Origin: Calliopsis andreniformis
Taxonomy: Eukaryota; Arthropoda; Insecta; Hymenoptera; Andrenidae
Direction: 5' to 3'
Assembly: GCF_051401765.1 (NCBI RefSeq)
Contig: NW_027480440.1
Location: 6,820,001 to 6,884,000, forward strand
Length of the DNA: 64,000 bases
The notes under the pieces were generated by a model. That model was not told the DNA's origin and made no database searches. It saw only the letters and a program-made list of their open reading frames with translations. Positions within the stretch are counted from its first letter, which is position 1. Every line of letters starts with the position of its first letter. The position numbers and the translations under genes are program-made. Positions 12,036-25,811 of this stretch are shown here, piece after piece.

Positions 12036-13500
12036 CCTCAGTCCTCGTCCTCAATCCACAACCCTCAATCCTCAATCCTCAATCTTCAATCATTAATATT
12101 CAATCTTCAATCCTCAATCCTCAATCCTCAATCCCCAACCCTCAATCCTCAATCCTCAATCCCCAATACCCAATCCTCAATCCTCAATACTCAATCTTCA
12201 ATCCTCAATCCTCAATCCTCAATCCTGAATCATCAATCCTCAATCATCAATCCTCAATCTTCAATATTCAATCCTCAATACTCAATCTTCAATCCTCGAT
12301 ACTCAATCTTCAATCCTCAATCCTCAGTCCTCAAACCTCAATTCTGTATCCTCAACCCTGTGTCCTCAACCTTCAGCCCTCAGTCCTCAACAATCTGTAG
12401 TCAATCCTCAATCCTCAATAGAATATAATCAATTCACAGCTTTCAACACTCAATACTCAATCTGCAATCTTCAAACCTCTAACCACAAAAATCAATTCTC
12501 ATCACTCAACCCTCAACACTCAGTCCTCAATGTTCAATACTCAATCATCAATTCTCAATCTTCAATCCTCAAACCTCAATCCTCAATCCTCGATCCTCAG
12601 TCCCCAGACCTCAATCTTCTATCCCCAATACTCAATCCTCAATCCTCAATCCTCAATCCGCAACCTTCAATCCTCAATACTAAATCTTCAATCCTCAATC
12701 CTCAATCCTCAATCATCAATCGTGAATCCTCAATCATCAATCCACAATCTTCAATAATCAATCCTCTATCCTCAATCCTCAATCCTCAATAATTAACCAT
12801 CAATACTCAATTCTCAATACTCAACAGAATATCCTGAATTCTCAGGATTCTATACTCAAACCTCAATCCTCAACCCTCAGCCCCCAACCCTCAATCCTCA
12901 ATCTTCAATCCTCAATACTCAATCATCAATCCTCAATCCTCAATCCTCAATCTTCTATCCTCAATACTCAATCCTCAATCCTCAATCCTCAATACTCAAT
13001 CCTCAATGCTCAATCCTCAATCGTCAATCCTCAATCCCCAATCCTCAACTTTCAATCCGCAATCCCCAATCCTCAATCCTCAATCCTCAATCTTCAATCC
13101 TCAATACTCAATCCTCAATCCTCTATTCTCAATCCTCAATCCTCAATCCTCAATCTTCAATTCTCAATCCGCAATCCGCAGTCCTCAGTCCTGAAACCTC
13201 AATCCTCAACCCTCAGCCCTCATCCTCAATCCTCAATCGAAAATCCGCAATCCTCAATCTTCAATACTCAATACTCAATCTTCAATCCTCAATCCTCAGA
13301 CCTCAAACCTCGATTCTGTATCCTCCACCCTGTGTCCTCAATCTTCAGCCCTCAGACCTCAACAATCAGTAGTCAATCCTCAATCCTCAATAGAATATCC
13401 TCAATTCACAGTTTTCAACACTCAATACTCAATCTGCAATCTTCAAACCTCTATCCACAAACATCAATTCTCATCACTCAACCTTCAACACTCAGTCCTC
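12036..13500. repeat. Family II segment, third part
   Basis: It contains Af 12387-12526, B 12793-12883 and an Af-like block 13359-13498 with TCAGTAGTC. It matches about 53,093-54,557 at offset 41,057, and much of it matches again near 60.67-61.75 kb. The last A block also matches 62583-62722. No gene-like sequence was found. Confidence 0.82.
12825..12852. repeat. Block B hairpin (copy 4)
   Basis: CAGAAT form with ten pairs around loop ATTC. Its block (12793-12883) starts with TTAACCA rather than TCAACCA. Confidence 0.75.
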
Positions 13501-15790
13501 AATGATCAATACTCAATCTTCAATCCTCAATCCTCAATCCTCAATCCTCGATCCTCGAAACTCAATCCTCAGTCCTCAATTCTCGATCCTCAATGTTCAA
13601 TCCGCAATACCCAATCCTCAACCTTCAACCCTCAATCTTCAATCCTCAATCCTCAATCCTCATTCTTCAATCCTCAACACCCAGTCCTCAATCTTCAATC
13701 CTCAATCCTCAATCCTCAATTCTCAATCCTCAATCCTCAATCCTCAGACCTCAAACACCAATACTCAACCCTCAGTCCTCGTCCGCAATCCACAACCCTC
13801 AATCCTCAATCCTCAACCTTCAATCATCAATATTCAATCATCAATCCTCAATCTTCAATCCTCTATCCTCAATCCTCCATCCTGAATGTTCAATCCTCAA
13901 TACCCAATCCTCAATCTTCAATCCTCAATACTCAACCCTCAATCCTCAATCCTCAATCTTCAATCATCAATATTCAATCATCAATCCTCAATCTTCAATC
14001 CACTATCCTCAATCCTCAATCCTGAATGTTCAATCCTCAATACCCAATCCTCAATCTTCAATCCTCAATACTCAATCCTAAATCCTCAATCCTCAATCCT
14101 CAGTCCTCAATTCGCAATCCTCAATCCTCAGACCTCAGGCATTAATACCCAACCCTCAGTCCTCGTCCTCAACCTACAACCCTCAATCCTCAATCCTCAA
14201 TCTTCAATCATCAATATTCAACCTTCAATCCTCAATCCCCAATCCTCAATCCTCAATCTTCAATCCTCAATCCTCAAACCTCAATACCCAATCCTCAATC
14301 CTCAATCCTCAATCCTCAATCCTCAATCCTCAATCCTCAATCCTCAATCCTCAATTCTCTGTCCCCAAACCTCAATCCTGAATCCTCAATCCTGAATCCT
14401 CAACCTTCAGCCCTCAGTCCTCAACAATCAGTTGTCAATCCTCAATCCTCAATAGAATATCACCAATTCACAGATTTCAAAACTCAATACTCAATCTGCA
14501 ATCTTCAGATCTCTATCCACAAACATCAATTCACATTACTCATCCCTCGACAGTTAGTCCTTTATGTTCAATCCTCAATCCTCAATTCTCAATCTTCAAT
14601 CCTCAATACTGAATCTTCAATCATCAATACTCAATCCTCAATCCACAATCCTCAATCCTCAATCCTCAGTCTTCAATACTCAGTCCCCAATCCTCAATCT
14701 TCAATCCTCAATCCTCAATCCTGAATCCTCGATCCTCGAACCTCAATCCGCAGTCCTCAATCCTCAAACCTCAATGTTCAATCCGCAATACCCAATCCTC
14801 AATCTTCAATTCTCAATCCTCAATCCTCAAACCTCAATCCTCAAACCTCAACCCTCAATCCTCAGTCCTCGAACATCAATCCTGAATCCTCAATCCTGAA
14901 TCCTCAATCTTCATCCCTCAGTCCTCAACAATCAATTGTCAATCCTCACTCCTCAATAGAATATCCTCAATTCACAGCTTTCGATACTCAATCCCCATTC
15001 CTCAATCTTCAAATCTCAATCCACAAACATCAATTCTCATCACTCAACCCTCAACACTCAGACCTCAATCTTCAATCCTCAATCCTCAATCCGCAATCTT
15101 GAATCCTCAATACTCAATCATCAATCCTCAATCCTCAATCCTCAATCCTCAACACTCAATCCTCAATCGTCAATCCTCAATCCCCAATCCTCAATCTTCA
15201 ATCCTCTATCCTCAATCATCAGTCCTCAATCTTCAATCCTCAATCTTCAATACTCAATACTCAATCTTCAATCCTCAATCCTCAATCCTCAGTCCTCAAT
15301 CCTCAATCCTCAATCCTCAATCCTCAATCTTCAATCATCAATACTCAATCTGCCATCCTCAATCCTCAATCCTCAATCCTCAATCCTCAATCCTAATTCG
15401 TCACTCCTCAATACCCAATCCTCAATCTTCAATCCTCAATCCTCAATCCTCAATTCTCAATCCGTAATCCTCAATCCTCAATCCTCAATCTTCAATCCTC
15501 AATACTCAATCTTCAATACTCAATCCTCAATCCTCAATCCTCAATCCTCAATCCTCAAATCCTCAATCGTCAATACTCAATTCCCAATCCTCAATCTTCA
15601 ATCCTCAACACTCAATCTTCAATCCTCAATCCTCAATCCTCAATCCTCAATAATCAATGTTCAATCCTCAATCCTCAGTTCTCAATCCTCAATACTCAAT
15701 CCTCAATCGTCAATCCTCAATCCCCAATCCTCAGTCTTCAATACTCAATCCTCAATCCTCAATCCTCAATCCTCAATCTTCAATCCTCAA
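13501..15790. repeat. Family I segment, 13.5-15.8 kb
   Basis: It contains a D variant at 14128-14182, Ac 14421-14560 and Aa 14925-15064. The first 1.35 kb matches about 1.6-2.97 kb at offset 11,920. From about 14.87 kb it matches 0.23 kb onward at offset 14,640, so a junction lies near 14.86 kb. An extra A near 15,556 (TCAAATCCTC) breaks the heptamer phase by +1 and is private to this copy. Confidence 0.8.
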
Positions 15791-17700
15791 TACTCAATCT
15801 TCAATCCTCAATCCTCAATCCTCAATCCTCAATCCTCAATCCTCAATCCTCAATCTCCAATCCTCAATCCTCAATCCTTATTTCTCAATCCTCAATCCTG
15901 AATCCTCAATCCTCAATCCTCAACCCTCAATCCTCAGTCCAGAAACATCAATACCGAATCCTCAATCCTGAATCCTCAATCTTCAGACCTCAGTCCTCAA
16001 CAATCAATTGTCAATCCTCAATCCTCAGTAGAATATCCTCAATTCACAGTTTTCAATACTCAATCCCCATTCTTCAATCTTCAAATCTCAATCCCAAACA
16101 TCAATTCTCATCACTCAACCCTCAACACTCAGTCCTTTATGTTCAATCCTCAATCCTCAATTCTCAATCTTCAATCCTCAATACTGAATCTTCAATACTC
16201 AATCCTCAATCGTCAATCCTCAATCTTCAATACTCAGTCCCCAATCCTCAATCTTCAATCCTCAATCCTCAATCCTGAATCCTCGATCCTCGAAACTCAA
16301 TCCTCAGTCCTCAATTCTCGATCCTCAATGTTCAATCCGCAATACCCAATCCTCAATCTTCAATCCTCAATCCTCAATCCTCAAACCTCAATCCTCAATC
16401 CTCAACCCTCAATCCTCAGTCCTCGAACCTCAATCCTGAATCCTCAATCCTGAATCCTCAATCTTCATCCCTCAGTCCTCAACAATCAGTTGTCAATCCT
16501 CAATCCTCAATCCTCACTCTTCAGTCCTCAATACTCAATCTGCAATCCTCAATCCTCAATCCTAAATCCTCAATCCTAATTCGTCACTCCTCAATACCCA
16601 ATCCTCAATCTTCAATCCTCAGTCCACAATCCTCAATTCTCTATCCTCAATCCTCAATCCTCAATCCTCAATCCTCAATCCTCAATCCTCAATCCTCAAT
16701 CTTCAATCATCAATACTCAATCTGCAATCCTCAATCCTCAATCCTCAACCCTCAATCCTAATTCGTCACTCCTCAATACCCAATCCTCAATCTTCAATCC
16801 TCAATCCTCAATCCTCAATCCTCAATCTTCAATCCTCAATACTCAATCTTCAATCCTCAATCCTCAATCCTCAATCCTCAATCCTCAATCCTCAATCCTC
16901 AATCTCCAATCCTCAATCCTCAATCCTTAATTCTCAATCCTCAATCCTGAATCCTCAATCCTCAATACTCAACCCTCAATCCTCAGTCCAGAAACATCAA
17001 TACCGAATCCTCAATCCTGAATCCTCAATCTTCAGACCTCAGTTCTCAACAATCAATTGTCAATCCTCAATCCTCAGTAGAATATCCTCAATTCACAGTT
17101 TTCAATACTCAATCCCCATTCTTCAATCTTCAAATCTCAATCCCAAACATCAATTCTCATCACTCAACCCTCAACACTCAGTCCTTTATGTTCAATCCTC
17201 AATCCTCAATTCTCAAACTTCAATCCTCAATACTGAATCTTCAATACTCAATCCTCAATCCTCAATCCTCAATCTTCAATACTCAGTCCCCAATCCTCAA
17301 TCTTCAATCCTCAATCCTCAATCCTCAATCCTCGATCCTCGAAACTCAATCCTCAGTCCTCAATTCTCGATCCTCAATGTTCAATCCGCAATACCCAATC
17401 CTCAATCTTCAATCCTCAATCCTCAATCCTCAAACCTCAATCCTCAATCCTCAACCCTCAATCCTCAGTCCTCGAACCTCAATCCTGAATCCTCAATCCT
17501 GAATCCTCAATCTTCATCCCTCAGTCCTCAACAATCAGTTGTCAATCCTCAATCCTCAATCCTCAATCTTCAGTCCTCAATACTCAATCTGCAATCCTCA
17601 ATCCTCAATCCTCAATCCTAAATCCTCAATCCTAATTCGTCACTCCTCAATACCCAATCCTCAATCTTCAATCCTCAATCCACAATCCTCAATTCTCTAT
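15791..17700. repeat. 1,049-bp spaced partial duplication
   Basis: About 0.85 kb recurs at a spacing of 1,049-1,050 bp. Ab 15997-16135 pairs with Ab 17046-17184, and the truncated block At 16479-16506 pairs with At 17528-17555. The left copy diverges after about 16.64 kb into a run of plain heptamers. Small differences, such as CCTTATTTC against CCTTAATTC near 15.88 and 16.93 kb, show the copies are not the newest in the window. Confidence 0.75.
16479..16506. repeat. Truncated landmark At
   Basis: Only the first four heptamers of block A remain (from TCAACAATCAGTTGTC). The sequence then passes into TCAATCC words and TCAGTCCTCAATACTCAATC. The same truncation point is seen at 17528, 26548, 31954 and 36510, so all five stem from one deletion or exchange. 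Confidence 0.8.
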
Positions 17701-18640
17701 CCTCAATCCTCAATCCTCAATCCTCAATCTTCAATCCTCAATACTCAATCTTCAATACTCAATCCTCAATCCTCAATCCTCAATCCTCAATCCTCAATGA
17801 TCAATCCCAAATCCTCAATCCTCAATCCTCAACCCTCAACCCTCAATCCTCAGTCCTGAAGCCTCAATACCGAATCCTCAATCCTCAATCCTCAATCCTC
17901 AATCCTCAATACCCAATCCTCAATCTTCAATCCTCAATACTCAATCCTCAATCCTCAATCCTCAATCCTAAATCCTCAAACCTTAATCCTCAATCCTCAA
18001 CCCTCAATCCTCAGTCCTGAAACCTCAATCCCGAATCCTCAATCCTGAATCCGCAAACTTCAGTCCTCAGTCCTCAACAATCAATTGTCAATCCTCAATC
18101 CTCAATAGAATATCCTCAATTCACAGTTTTCAACACTCAATCCCCATTCTTCAATATTCAAGTCTCAATCCACAAACATCAATTCTCATCACTCAGCCCT
18201 CAACACTCAGTCCTCAATCTTCAATCCTCAATCCTCAATCCGCAATCTTGAATCCTCAATACTCAATCTTCAATCCTCAATCCTCAAATCTCAATCCTCA
18301 ACACTCAATCCTCAATCGTCAATCCTCAATCCCCAATCCTCAATCTTCAACCCTCTATCCTCAATCCTCAATCCTCAATCTTCAATCCTCAATCTTCAAT
18401 ACTCAATCCTCAATCCTCAATCCTCAACCATCAATCCTCAGTCCTGAAACGTCAATACCGAATCCTCAGTCCTGAATCCTCAATCTTCAGCCCTCAGTCC
18501 TCAACAATCAATTGTCAATCCTCAATCCTCAATAGAATACCCTCAATTCACAGTTTTCAATACTCAATCCCCATTCTTCAATCTTCAAATCTCAATCCAC
18601 AAGCATCAATTCTCATCACTCAACCCTCAACACTCTGTCC
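16840..18640. repeat. Family I unit tail (Ab-At-Al-Am), first copy
   Basis: It contains Ab 17046, At 17528, Al 18074-18213 (CTTCAATATTCAAGTC) and Am 18501-18640 (GAATACCCTCAATTC). It matches 25,860-27,660 at a constant offset of 9,020. It is the right half of the 5.4-kb unit seen as tandem copies further on, here without its left half. Confidence 0.82.
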
Positions 18641-20051
18641 TCAATCTTCAATCCTCAACCCTAAATCCTCAATCTTCAATCCTCAATACTCAGTCTTCAG
18701 TCCTCAATCCTCAATTCTCAATCCTCAATACTCAATCCTCAATCGTCAATCCTCAATTCCCAATCCTCAATTTTCAATCCTGTATCCTCAATCTTCAATC
18801 CTTAATCCTCACTCCTCAATCCCCAATCCTCAACCTTCAATCCTCAATACTCAATCTTCAATCCTCAATCCTCAATCCTCAATCCTCAATCCTCAATCCT
18901 CAATCTTCAATCCTCAATACTCAATCTTCAACCCTTAATCTTCAATCCTCAGTCCTCAATCCTCATTCTTCAATCCTCAACACCCAATTCTCAATCTTCA
19001 ATCCTCAATCCTCAATACTCAATTCTCAATCCTCAATCCTCAATCCTCAGACCTCAAACATCAATACTCAACCCTCAGTCCTCGTCCGCAATCCACAACC
19101 CTCAATCCTCAATCCTCAATGTTCAATCCTCAATCTTCAATACTCAATACTCAATCCTCAGTCCTCGAACATCAATCCTGAATCCTCAATCCTGAATCCT
19201 CAATCTTCATCCCTCAGTCCTCAACAATCAATTGTCAATCCTCACTCCTCAATAGAATATCCTCAATTCACAGCTTTCGATACTCAATCCCCATTCCTCA
19301 ATCTTCAGATCTCAATCCACAAACATCAATTCTCATCACTCAACCCTCAACACTCAGACCTCAATCTTCAATCCTCAATCCTCAATCCGCAATCTTGAAT
19401 CCTCAATACTCAATCATCAATCCTCAATCCTCAATTCTCAATCCTCAACACTCAATCCTCAATCGTCAACCCTCAATCCCCAATCCTCAATCTTCAATCC
19501 TCTATCCTCAATCCTCAGTCCTCAATCTTCAATCCTCAATCTTCAATACTCAATACTCAATCTTCAATCCTCAATCCTCAATCCTCAGTCCTCAATCCTC
19601 AATCCTCAATCCTCAATCCTCAACCTTCAATCATCAATACTCAATCTGCAATCCTCAATCCTCAATCCTCAATCCTCAATCCTAATTCGTCACTCCTCAA
19701 TACCCAATCCTCAACCTTCAATCCTCAATCCTCAATCCTCAATTCTCAATCCGTAATCCTCAATCCTCAATCCTCAATCTTCAATCCTCAATACTCAATC
19801 TTCAATACTCAATCCTCAATCCTCAATCCTCAATCCTCAATCCTCAATCCTCAATCGTCAATACTCAATTCCCAATCCTCAATCTTCAATCCTCAACACT
19901 CAATCTTCAATCCTCAATCCTCAATCCTCAATCCTCAATCCTCAATAATCAATGTTCAATCCTCAATCCTCAGTTCTCAATCCTCAATACTCAATCCTCA
20001 ATCGTCAATCCTCAATCCCCAATCCTCAGTCTTCAATACTCAATCCTCAAT
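18641..20051. repeat. Family I segment, 18.6-20.05 kb
   Basis: It contains Aa 19221-19360. Bases from 18,937 match the window's base 1 onward (offset 18,936). The offset becomes 18,950 by 19,952, so two heptamers were gained here. The stretch just before it, with ACCCTAAATCC, matches 35.05-35.35 and 37.62-37.92 kb. Confidence 0.8.
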
Positions 20052-22931
20052 CCTCAATCCTCAATCCTCAATCTTCAATCCTCAATACTCAATCTTCAAT
20101 CCTCAATCCTCAATCCTCAATCCTCAATCCTCAATCCTCAATCCTCAATCTCCAATCCTCAATCCTCAATCCTCAATTCTCAATCCTCAATCCTGAATCC
20201 TCAATCCTCAATCCTCAACCCTCAATCCTCAGTCCAGAAACATCAATACCGAATCCTCAATCCTGAATCCTCAATCTTCAGACCTCAGTCCTCAACAATC
20301 AGTTGTCAATCCTCAATCCTCAGTAGAATATCCTCAATTCACAGTTTTCAATACTCAATCCCCATTCTTCAATCTTCAAATCTCAATCCCAAACATCAAT
20401 TCTCATCACTCAACCCTCAACACTCAGTCCTTTATGTTCAATCCTCAATCCTCAATTCTCAATCTTCAATCCTCAATACTGAATCTTCAATACTCAATCC
20501 TCAATCCTCAATCCTCAATCTTCAATACTCAGTCCCCAATCCTCAATCTTCAATCCTCAATCCTCAATCCTCAATCCTCGATGCTCGAAACTCAATCCTC
20601 AGTCCTCAATTCTCGATCCTCAATGTTCAATCCGCAATACCCAATCCTCAACCTTCAACCCTCAATCTTCAATCCTCAATCCTCAATCCTCATTCTTCAA
20701 TCCTCAACACCCAGTCCTCAATCTTCAATCCTCAATCCTCAATCCTCAATTCTCAATCCTCAATCCTCAATCCTCAGACCTCAAACACCAATACTCAACC
20801 CTCAGTCCTCGTCCGCAATACACAACCCTCAATCCTCAATCCTCAACCTTCAATCATCAATATTCAATCATCAATCCTCAATCTTCAATCCTCTATCCTC
20901 AATCCTCCATCCTGAATGTTCAATCCTCAATACCCAATCCTCAATCTTCAATCCTCAATACTCAACCCTCAATCCTCAATCCTCAATCTTCAATCATCAA
21001 TATTCAATCATCAATCCTCAATCTTCAATCCTCTATCCTCAATCCTCAATCCTGAATGTTCAATCCTCAATACCCAATCCTCAATCTTCAATCCTCAATA
21101 CTCAATCCTCAATCCTCAATCCTCAATCCTCAGTCCTCAATTCGCAATCCTCAATCCTCAGACCTCAGGCATTAATACCCAACCCTCAGTCCTCGTCCTC
21201 AGCCTACAACCCTCAATCCTCAATCCTCAATCTTCAATCATCAATATTCAACCTTCAATCCTCATTCCCCAATCCTCAATCCTCAATCTTCAATCCTCAA
21301 TCCTCAAACCTCAATACCCAATCCTCAATCCTCAATCCTCAATCCTCAATCCTCAATCCTCAATCCTCAATCCTCAATCCTCAATCCTCAATTCTCTGTC
21401 CCCAAACCTCAATCCTGAACCCTCAATCCTGAATCCTCAACCTTCAGCCCTCAGTCCTCAACAATCAGTTGTCAATCCTCAATCCTCAATAGAATATCAC
21501 CAATTCACAGATTTCAAAACTCAATACTCAATCTGCAATCTTCAGATCTCTATCCACAAACATCAATTCACATTACTCATCCCTCGACAGTTAGTCCTTT
21601 ATGTTCAATCCTCAATCCTCAATTCTCAATCTTCAATCCTCAATACTGAATCTTCAATCATCAATACTCAATCCTCAATCCACAATCCTCAATCCTCAAT
21701 CCTCAGTCTTCAATACTCAGTCCCCAATCCTCAATCTTCAATCCTCAATCCTCAATCCTCAATCCTCGATCCTCGAACCTCAATCCGCAGTCCTCAATCC
21801 TCAAACCTCAATGTTCAATCCGCAATACCCAATCCTCAATCTTCAATTCTCAATCCTCAATCCTCAAACCTCAATCCTCAAACCTCAATACTCAATCCTC
21901 AATCCTCAATCCTCAATTTTCAATCCTGTATCCTCAATCTTCAATCCTTAATCCTCAATCCTCAATCCCCAATCCTCAACCTTCAATCCTCAATACTCAA
22001 TCTTCAATCCTCAATCCTCAATACTGAATCTTCAATACTCAATCCTCAATCCTCAATCCTCAATCTTCAATACTCAGTCCCCAATCCTCAATCTTCAATC
22101 CTCAATACTCAGTCTTCAGTCCTCAATCCTCAATTCTCAATCCTCAATACTCAATCCTCAATCGTCAATCCTCAATTCCCAATCCTCAATTTTCAATCCT
22201 GTATCCTCAATCTTCAATCCTTAATCCTCAATCCTCAATCCCCAATCCTCAACCTTCAATCCTCAATACTCAATCTTCAATCCTCAATCCTCAATCCTCA
22301 ATCCTCAATCGTCAATCCTCAATTCCCAATCCTCAATTTTCAAGCCTGTATCCTCAATCTTCAATCCTTAATCCTCAATCCTCAATCCCCAATCCTCAAC
22401 CTTCAATCCTCAATACTCAATCTTCAATCCTCAATCCTCAATCCTCAATCCTCAATCCTCAATCCTCAATCCTCAATCTTCAATCCTCAATACTCAATCT
22501 TCAACCCTTCATCTTCAATCCTCAGTCCTCAATCCTCATTCTTCAATCCTCAACACCCAATCCTCAATCTTCAATCCTCAATCCTCAATCCTCAATTCTC
22601 AATCCTCAATCCTCAATCCTCAGACCTCAAACATCAATACTCAACCCTCAGTCCTCGTCCGCAATCCACAACCCTCAATTCTCAATCCTCAATGTTCAAT
22701 CCTCAATCTTCAATACTCAATACTCAATCCTCAGTCCTCGAACATCAATCCTGAATCCTCAATCCTGAATCCTCAATCTTCATCCCTCAGTCCTCAACAA
22801 TCAATTGTCAATCCTCACTCCTCAATAGAATATCCTCAATTCACAGCTTTCGATACTCAATCCCCATTCCTCAATCTTCAAATCTCAATCCACAAACATC
22901 AATTCTCATCACTCAACCCTCAACACTCAGA
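20052..22931. repeat. 2,880-bp tandem duplication, copy 1
   Basis: It contains Ab 20292-20430, a D variant at 21158-21212, Ac 21458-21597 and Aa 22794-22933. Every landmark recurs exactly 2,880 bp later. The breakpoint can be placed within 22,932-22,939, where both flanks are identical. Base 22510 is C here and A at 25390 in the second copy. Confidence 0.9.
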
Positions 22932-25811
22932 CCTCAATCCTCAATCCTCAATCTTCAATCCTCAATACTCAATCTTCAATCCTCAATCCTCAATCCTCAA
23001 TCCTCAATCCTCAATCCTCAATCCTCAATCTCCAATCCTCAATCCTCAATCCTCAATTCTCAATCCTCAATCCTGAATCCTCAATCCTCAATCCTCAACC
23101 CTCAATCCTCAGTCCAGAAACATCAATACCGAATCCTCAATCCTGAATCCTCAATCTTCAGACCTCAGTCCTCAACAATCAGTTGTCAATCCTCAATCCT
23201 CAGTAGAATATCCTCAATTCACAGTTTTCAATACTCAATCCCCATTCTTCAATCTTCAAATCTCAATCCCAAACATCAATTCTCATCACTCAACCCTCAA
23301 CACTCAGTCCTTTATGTTCAATCCTCAATCCTCAATTCTCAATCTTCAATCCTCAATACTGAATCTTCAATACTCAATCCTCAATCCTCAATCCTCAATC
23401 TTCAATACTCAGTCCCCAATCCTCAATCTTCAATCCTCAATCCTCAATCCTCAATCCTCGATGCTCGAAACTCAATCCTCAGTCCTCAATTCTCGATCCT
23501 CAATGTTCAATCCGCAATACCCAATCCTCAACCTTCAACCCTCAATCTTCAATCCTCAATCCTCAATCCTCATTCTTCAATCCTCAACACCCAGTCCTCA
23601 ATCTTCAATCCTCAATCCTCAATCCTCAATTCTCAATCCTCAATCCTCAATCCTCAGACCTCAAACACCAATACTCAACCCTCAGTCCTCGTCCGCAATA
23701 CACAACCCTCAATCCTCAATCCTCAACCTTCAATCATCAATATTCAATCATCAATCCTCAATCTTCAATCCTCTATCCTCAATCCTCCATCCTGAATGTT
23801 CAATCCTCAATACCCAATCCTCAATCTTCAATCCTCAATACTCAACCCTCAATCCTCAATCCTCAATCTTCAATCATCAATATTCAATCATCAATCCTCA
23901 ATCTTCAATCCTCTATCCTCAATCCTCAATCCTGAATGTTCAATCCTCAATACCCAATCCTCAATCTTCAATCCTCAATACTCAATCCTCAATCCTCAAT
24001 CCTCAATCCTCAGTCCTCAATTCGCAATCCTCAATCCTCAGACCTCAGGCATTAATACCCAACCCTCAGTCCTCGTCCTCAGCCTACAACCCTCAATCCT
24101 CAATCCTCAATCTTCAATCATCAATATTCAACCTTCAATCCTCATTCCCCAATCCTCAATCCTCAATCTTCAATCCTCAATCCTCAAACCTCAATACCCA
24201 ATCCTCAATCCTCAATCCTCAATCCTCAATCCTCAATCCTCAATCCTCAATCCTCAATCCTCAATCCTCAATTCTCTGTCCCCAAACCTCAATCCTGAAC
24301 CCTCAATCCTGAATCCTCAACCTTCAGCCCTCAGTCCTCAACAATCAGTTGTCAATCCTCAATCCTCAATAGAATATCACCAATTCACAGATTTCAAAAC
24401 TCAATACTCAATCTGCAATCTTCAGATCTCTATCCACAAACATCAATTCACATTACTCATCCCTCGACAGTTAGTCCTTTATGTTCAATCCTCAATCCTC
24501 AATTCTCAATCTTCAATCCTCAATACTGAATCTTCAATCATCAATACTCAATCCTCAATCCACAATCCTCAATCCTCAATCCTCAGTCTTCAATACTCAG
24601 TCCCCAATCCTCAATCTTCAATCCTCAATCCTCAATCCTCAATCCTCGATCCTCGAACCTCAATCCGCAGTCCTCAATCCTCAAACCTCAATGTTCAATC
24701 CGCAATACCCAATCCTCAATCTTCAATTCTCAATCCTCAATCCTCAAACCTCAATCCTCAAACCTCAATACTCAATCCTCAATCCTCAATCCTCAATTTT
24801 CAATCCTGTATCCTCAATCTTCAATCCTTAATCCTCAATCCTCAATCCCCAATCCTCAACCTTCAATCCTCAATACTCAATCTTCAATCCTCAATCCTCA
24901 ATACTGAATCTTCAATACTCAATCCTCAATCCTCAATCCTCAATCTTCAATACTCAGTCCCCAATCCTCAATCTTCAATCCTCAATACTCAGTCTTCAGT
25001 CCTCAATCCTCAATTCTCAATCCTCAATACTCAATCCTCAATCGTCAATCCTCAATTCCCAATCCTCAATTTTCAATCCTGTATCCTCAATCTTCAATCC
25101 TTAATCCTCAATCCTCAATCCCCAATCCTCAACCTTCAATCCTCAATACTCAATCTTCAATCCTCAATCCTCAATCCTCAATCCTCAATCGTCAATCCTC
25201 AATTCCCAATCCTCAATTTTCAAGCCTGTATCCTCAATCTTCAATCCTTAATCCTCAATCCTCAATCCCCAATCCTCAACCTTCAATCCTCAATACTCAA
25301 TCTTCAATCCTCAATCCTCAATCCTCAATCCTCAATCCTCAATCCTCAATCCTCAATCTTCAATCCTCAATACTCAATCTTCAACCCTTAATCTTCAATC
25401 CTCAGTCCTCAATCCTCATTCTTCAATCCTCAACACCCAATCCTCAATCTTCAATCCTCAATCCTCAATCCTCAATTCTCAATCCTCAATCCTCAATCCT
25501 CAGACCTCAAACATCAATACTCAACCCTCAGTCCTCGTCCGCAATCCACAACCCTCAATTCTCAATCCTCAATGTTCAATCCTCAATCTTCAATACTCAA
25601 TACTCAATCCTCAGTCCTCGAACATCAATCCTGAATCCTCAATCCTGAATCCTCAATCTTCATCCCTCAGTCCTCAACAATCAATTGTCAATCCTCACTC
25701 CTCAATAGAATATCCTCAATTCACAGCTTTCGATACTCAATCCCCATTCCTCAATCTTCAAATCTCAATCCACAAACATCAATTCTCATCACTCAACCCT
25801 CAACACTCAGA
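22932..25811. repeat. 2,880-bp tandem duplication, copy 2
   Basis: Landmarks Ab 23172-23310, D variant 24038-24092, Ac 24338-24477 and Aa 25674-25813 sit 2,880 bp after their partners. The stretches I compared differ only at 22510/25390. That makes this one of the youngest events in the window. Confidence 0.9.

Noticed and set aside
20916..22754. Open frame of 612 codons and dozens of shorter ones on the + strand, as protein-coding genes
   Set aside because: They are the repeat word read in threes (ILNPQSS cycle). They overlap in different frames with the same peptide, start at chance ATG in TCAATGT words, end at chance TAA, TGA or TAG in variant words, and lack any domain. The duplicate at 23796 is cut short by one base change.
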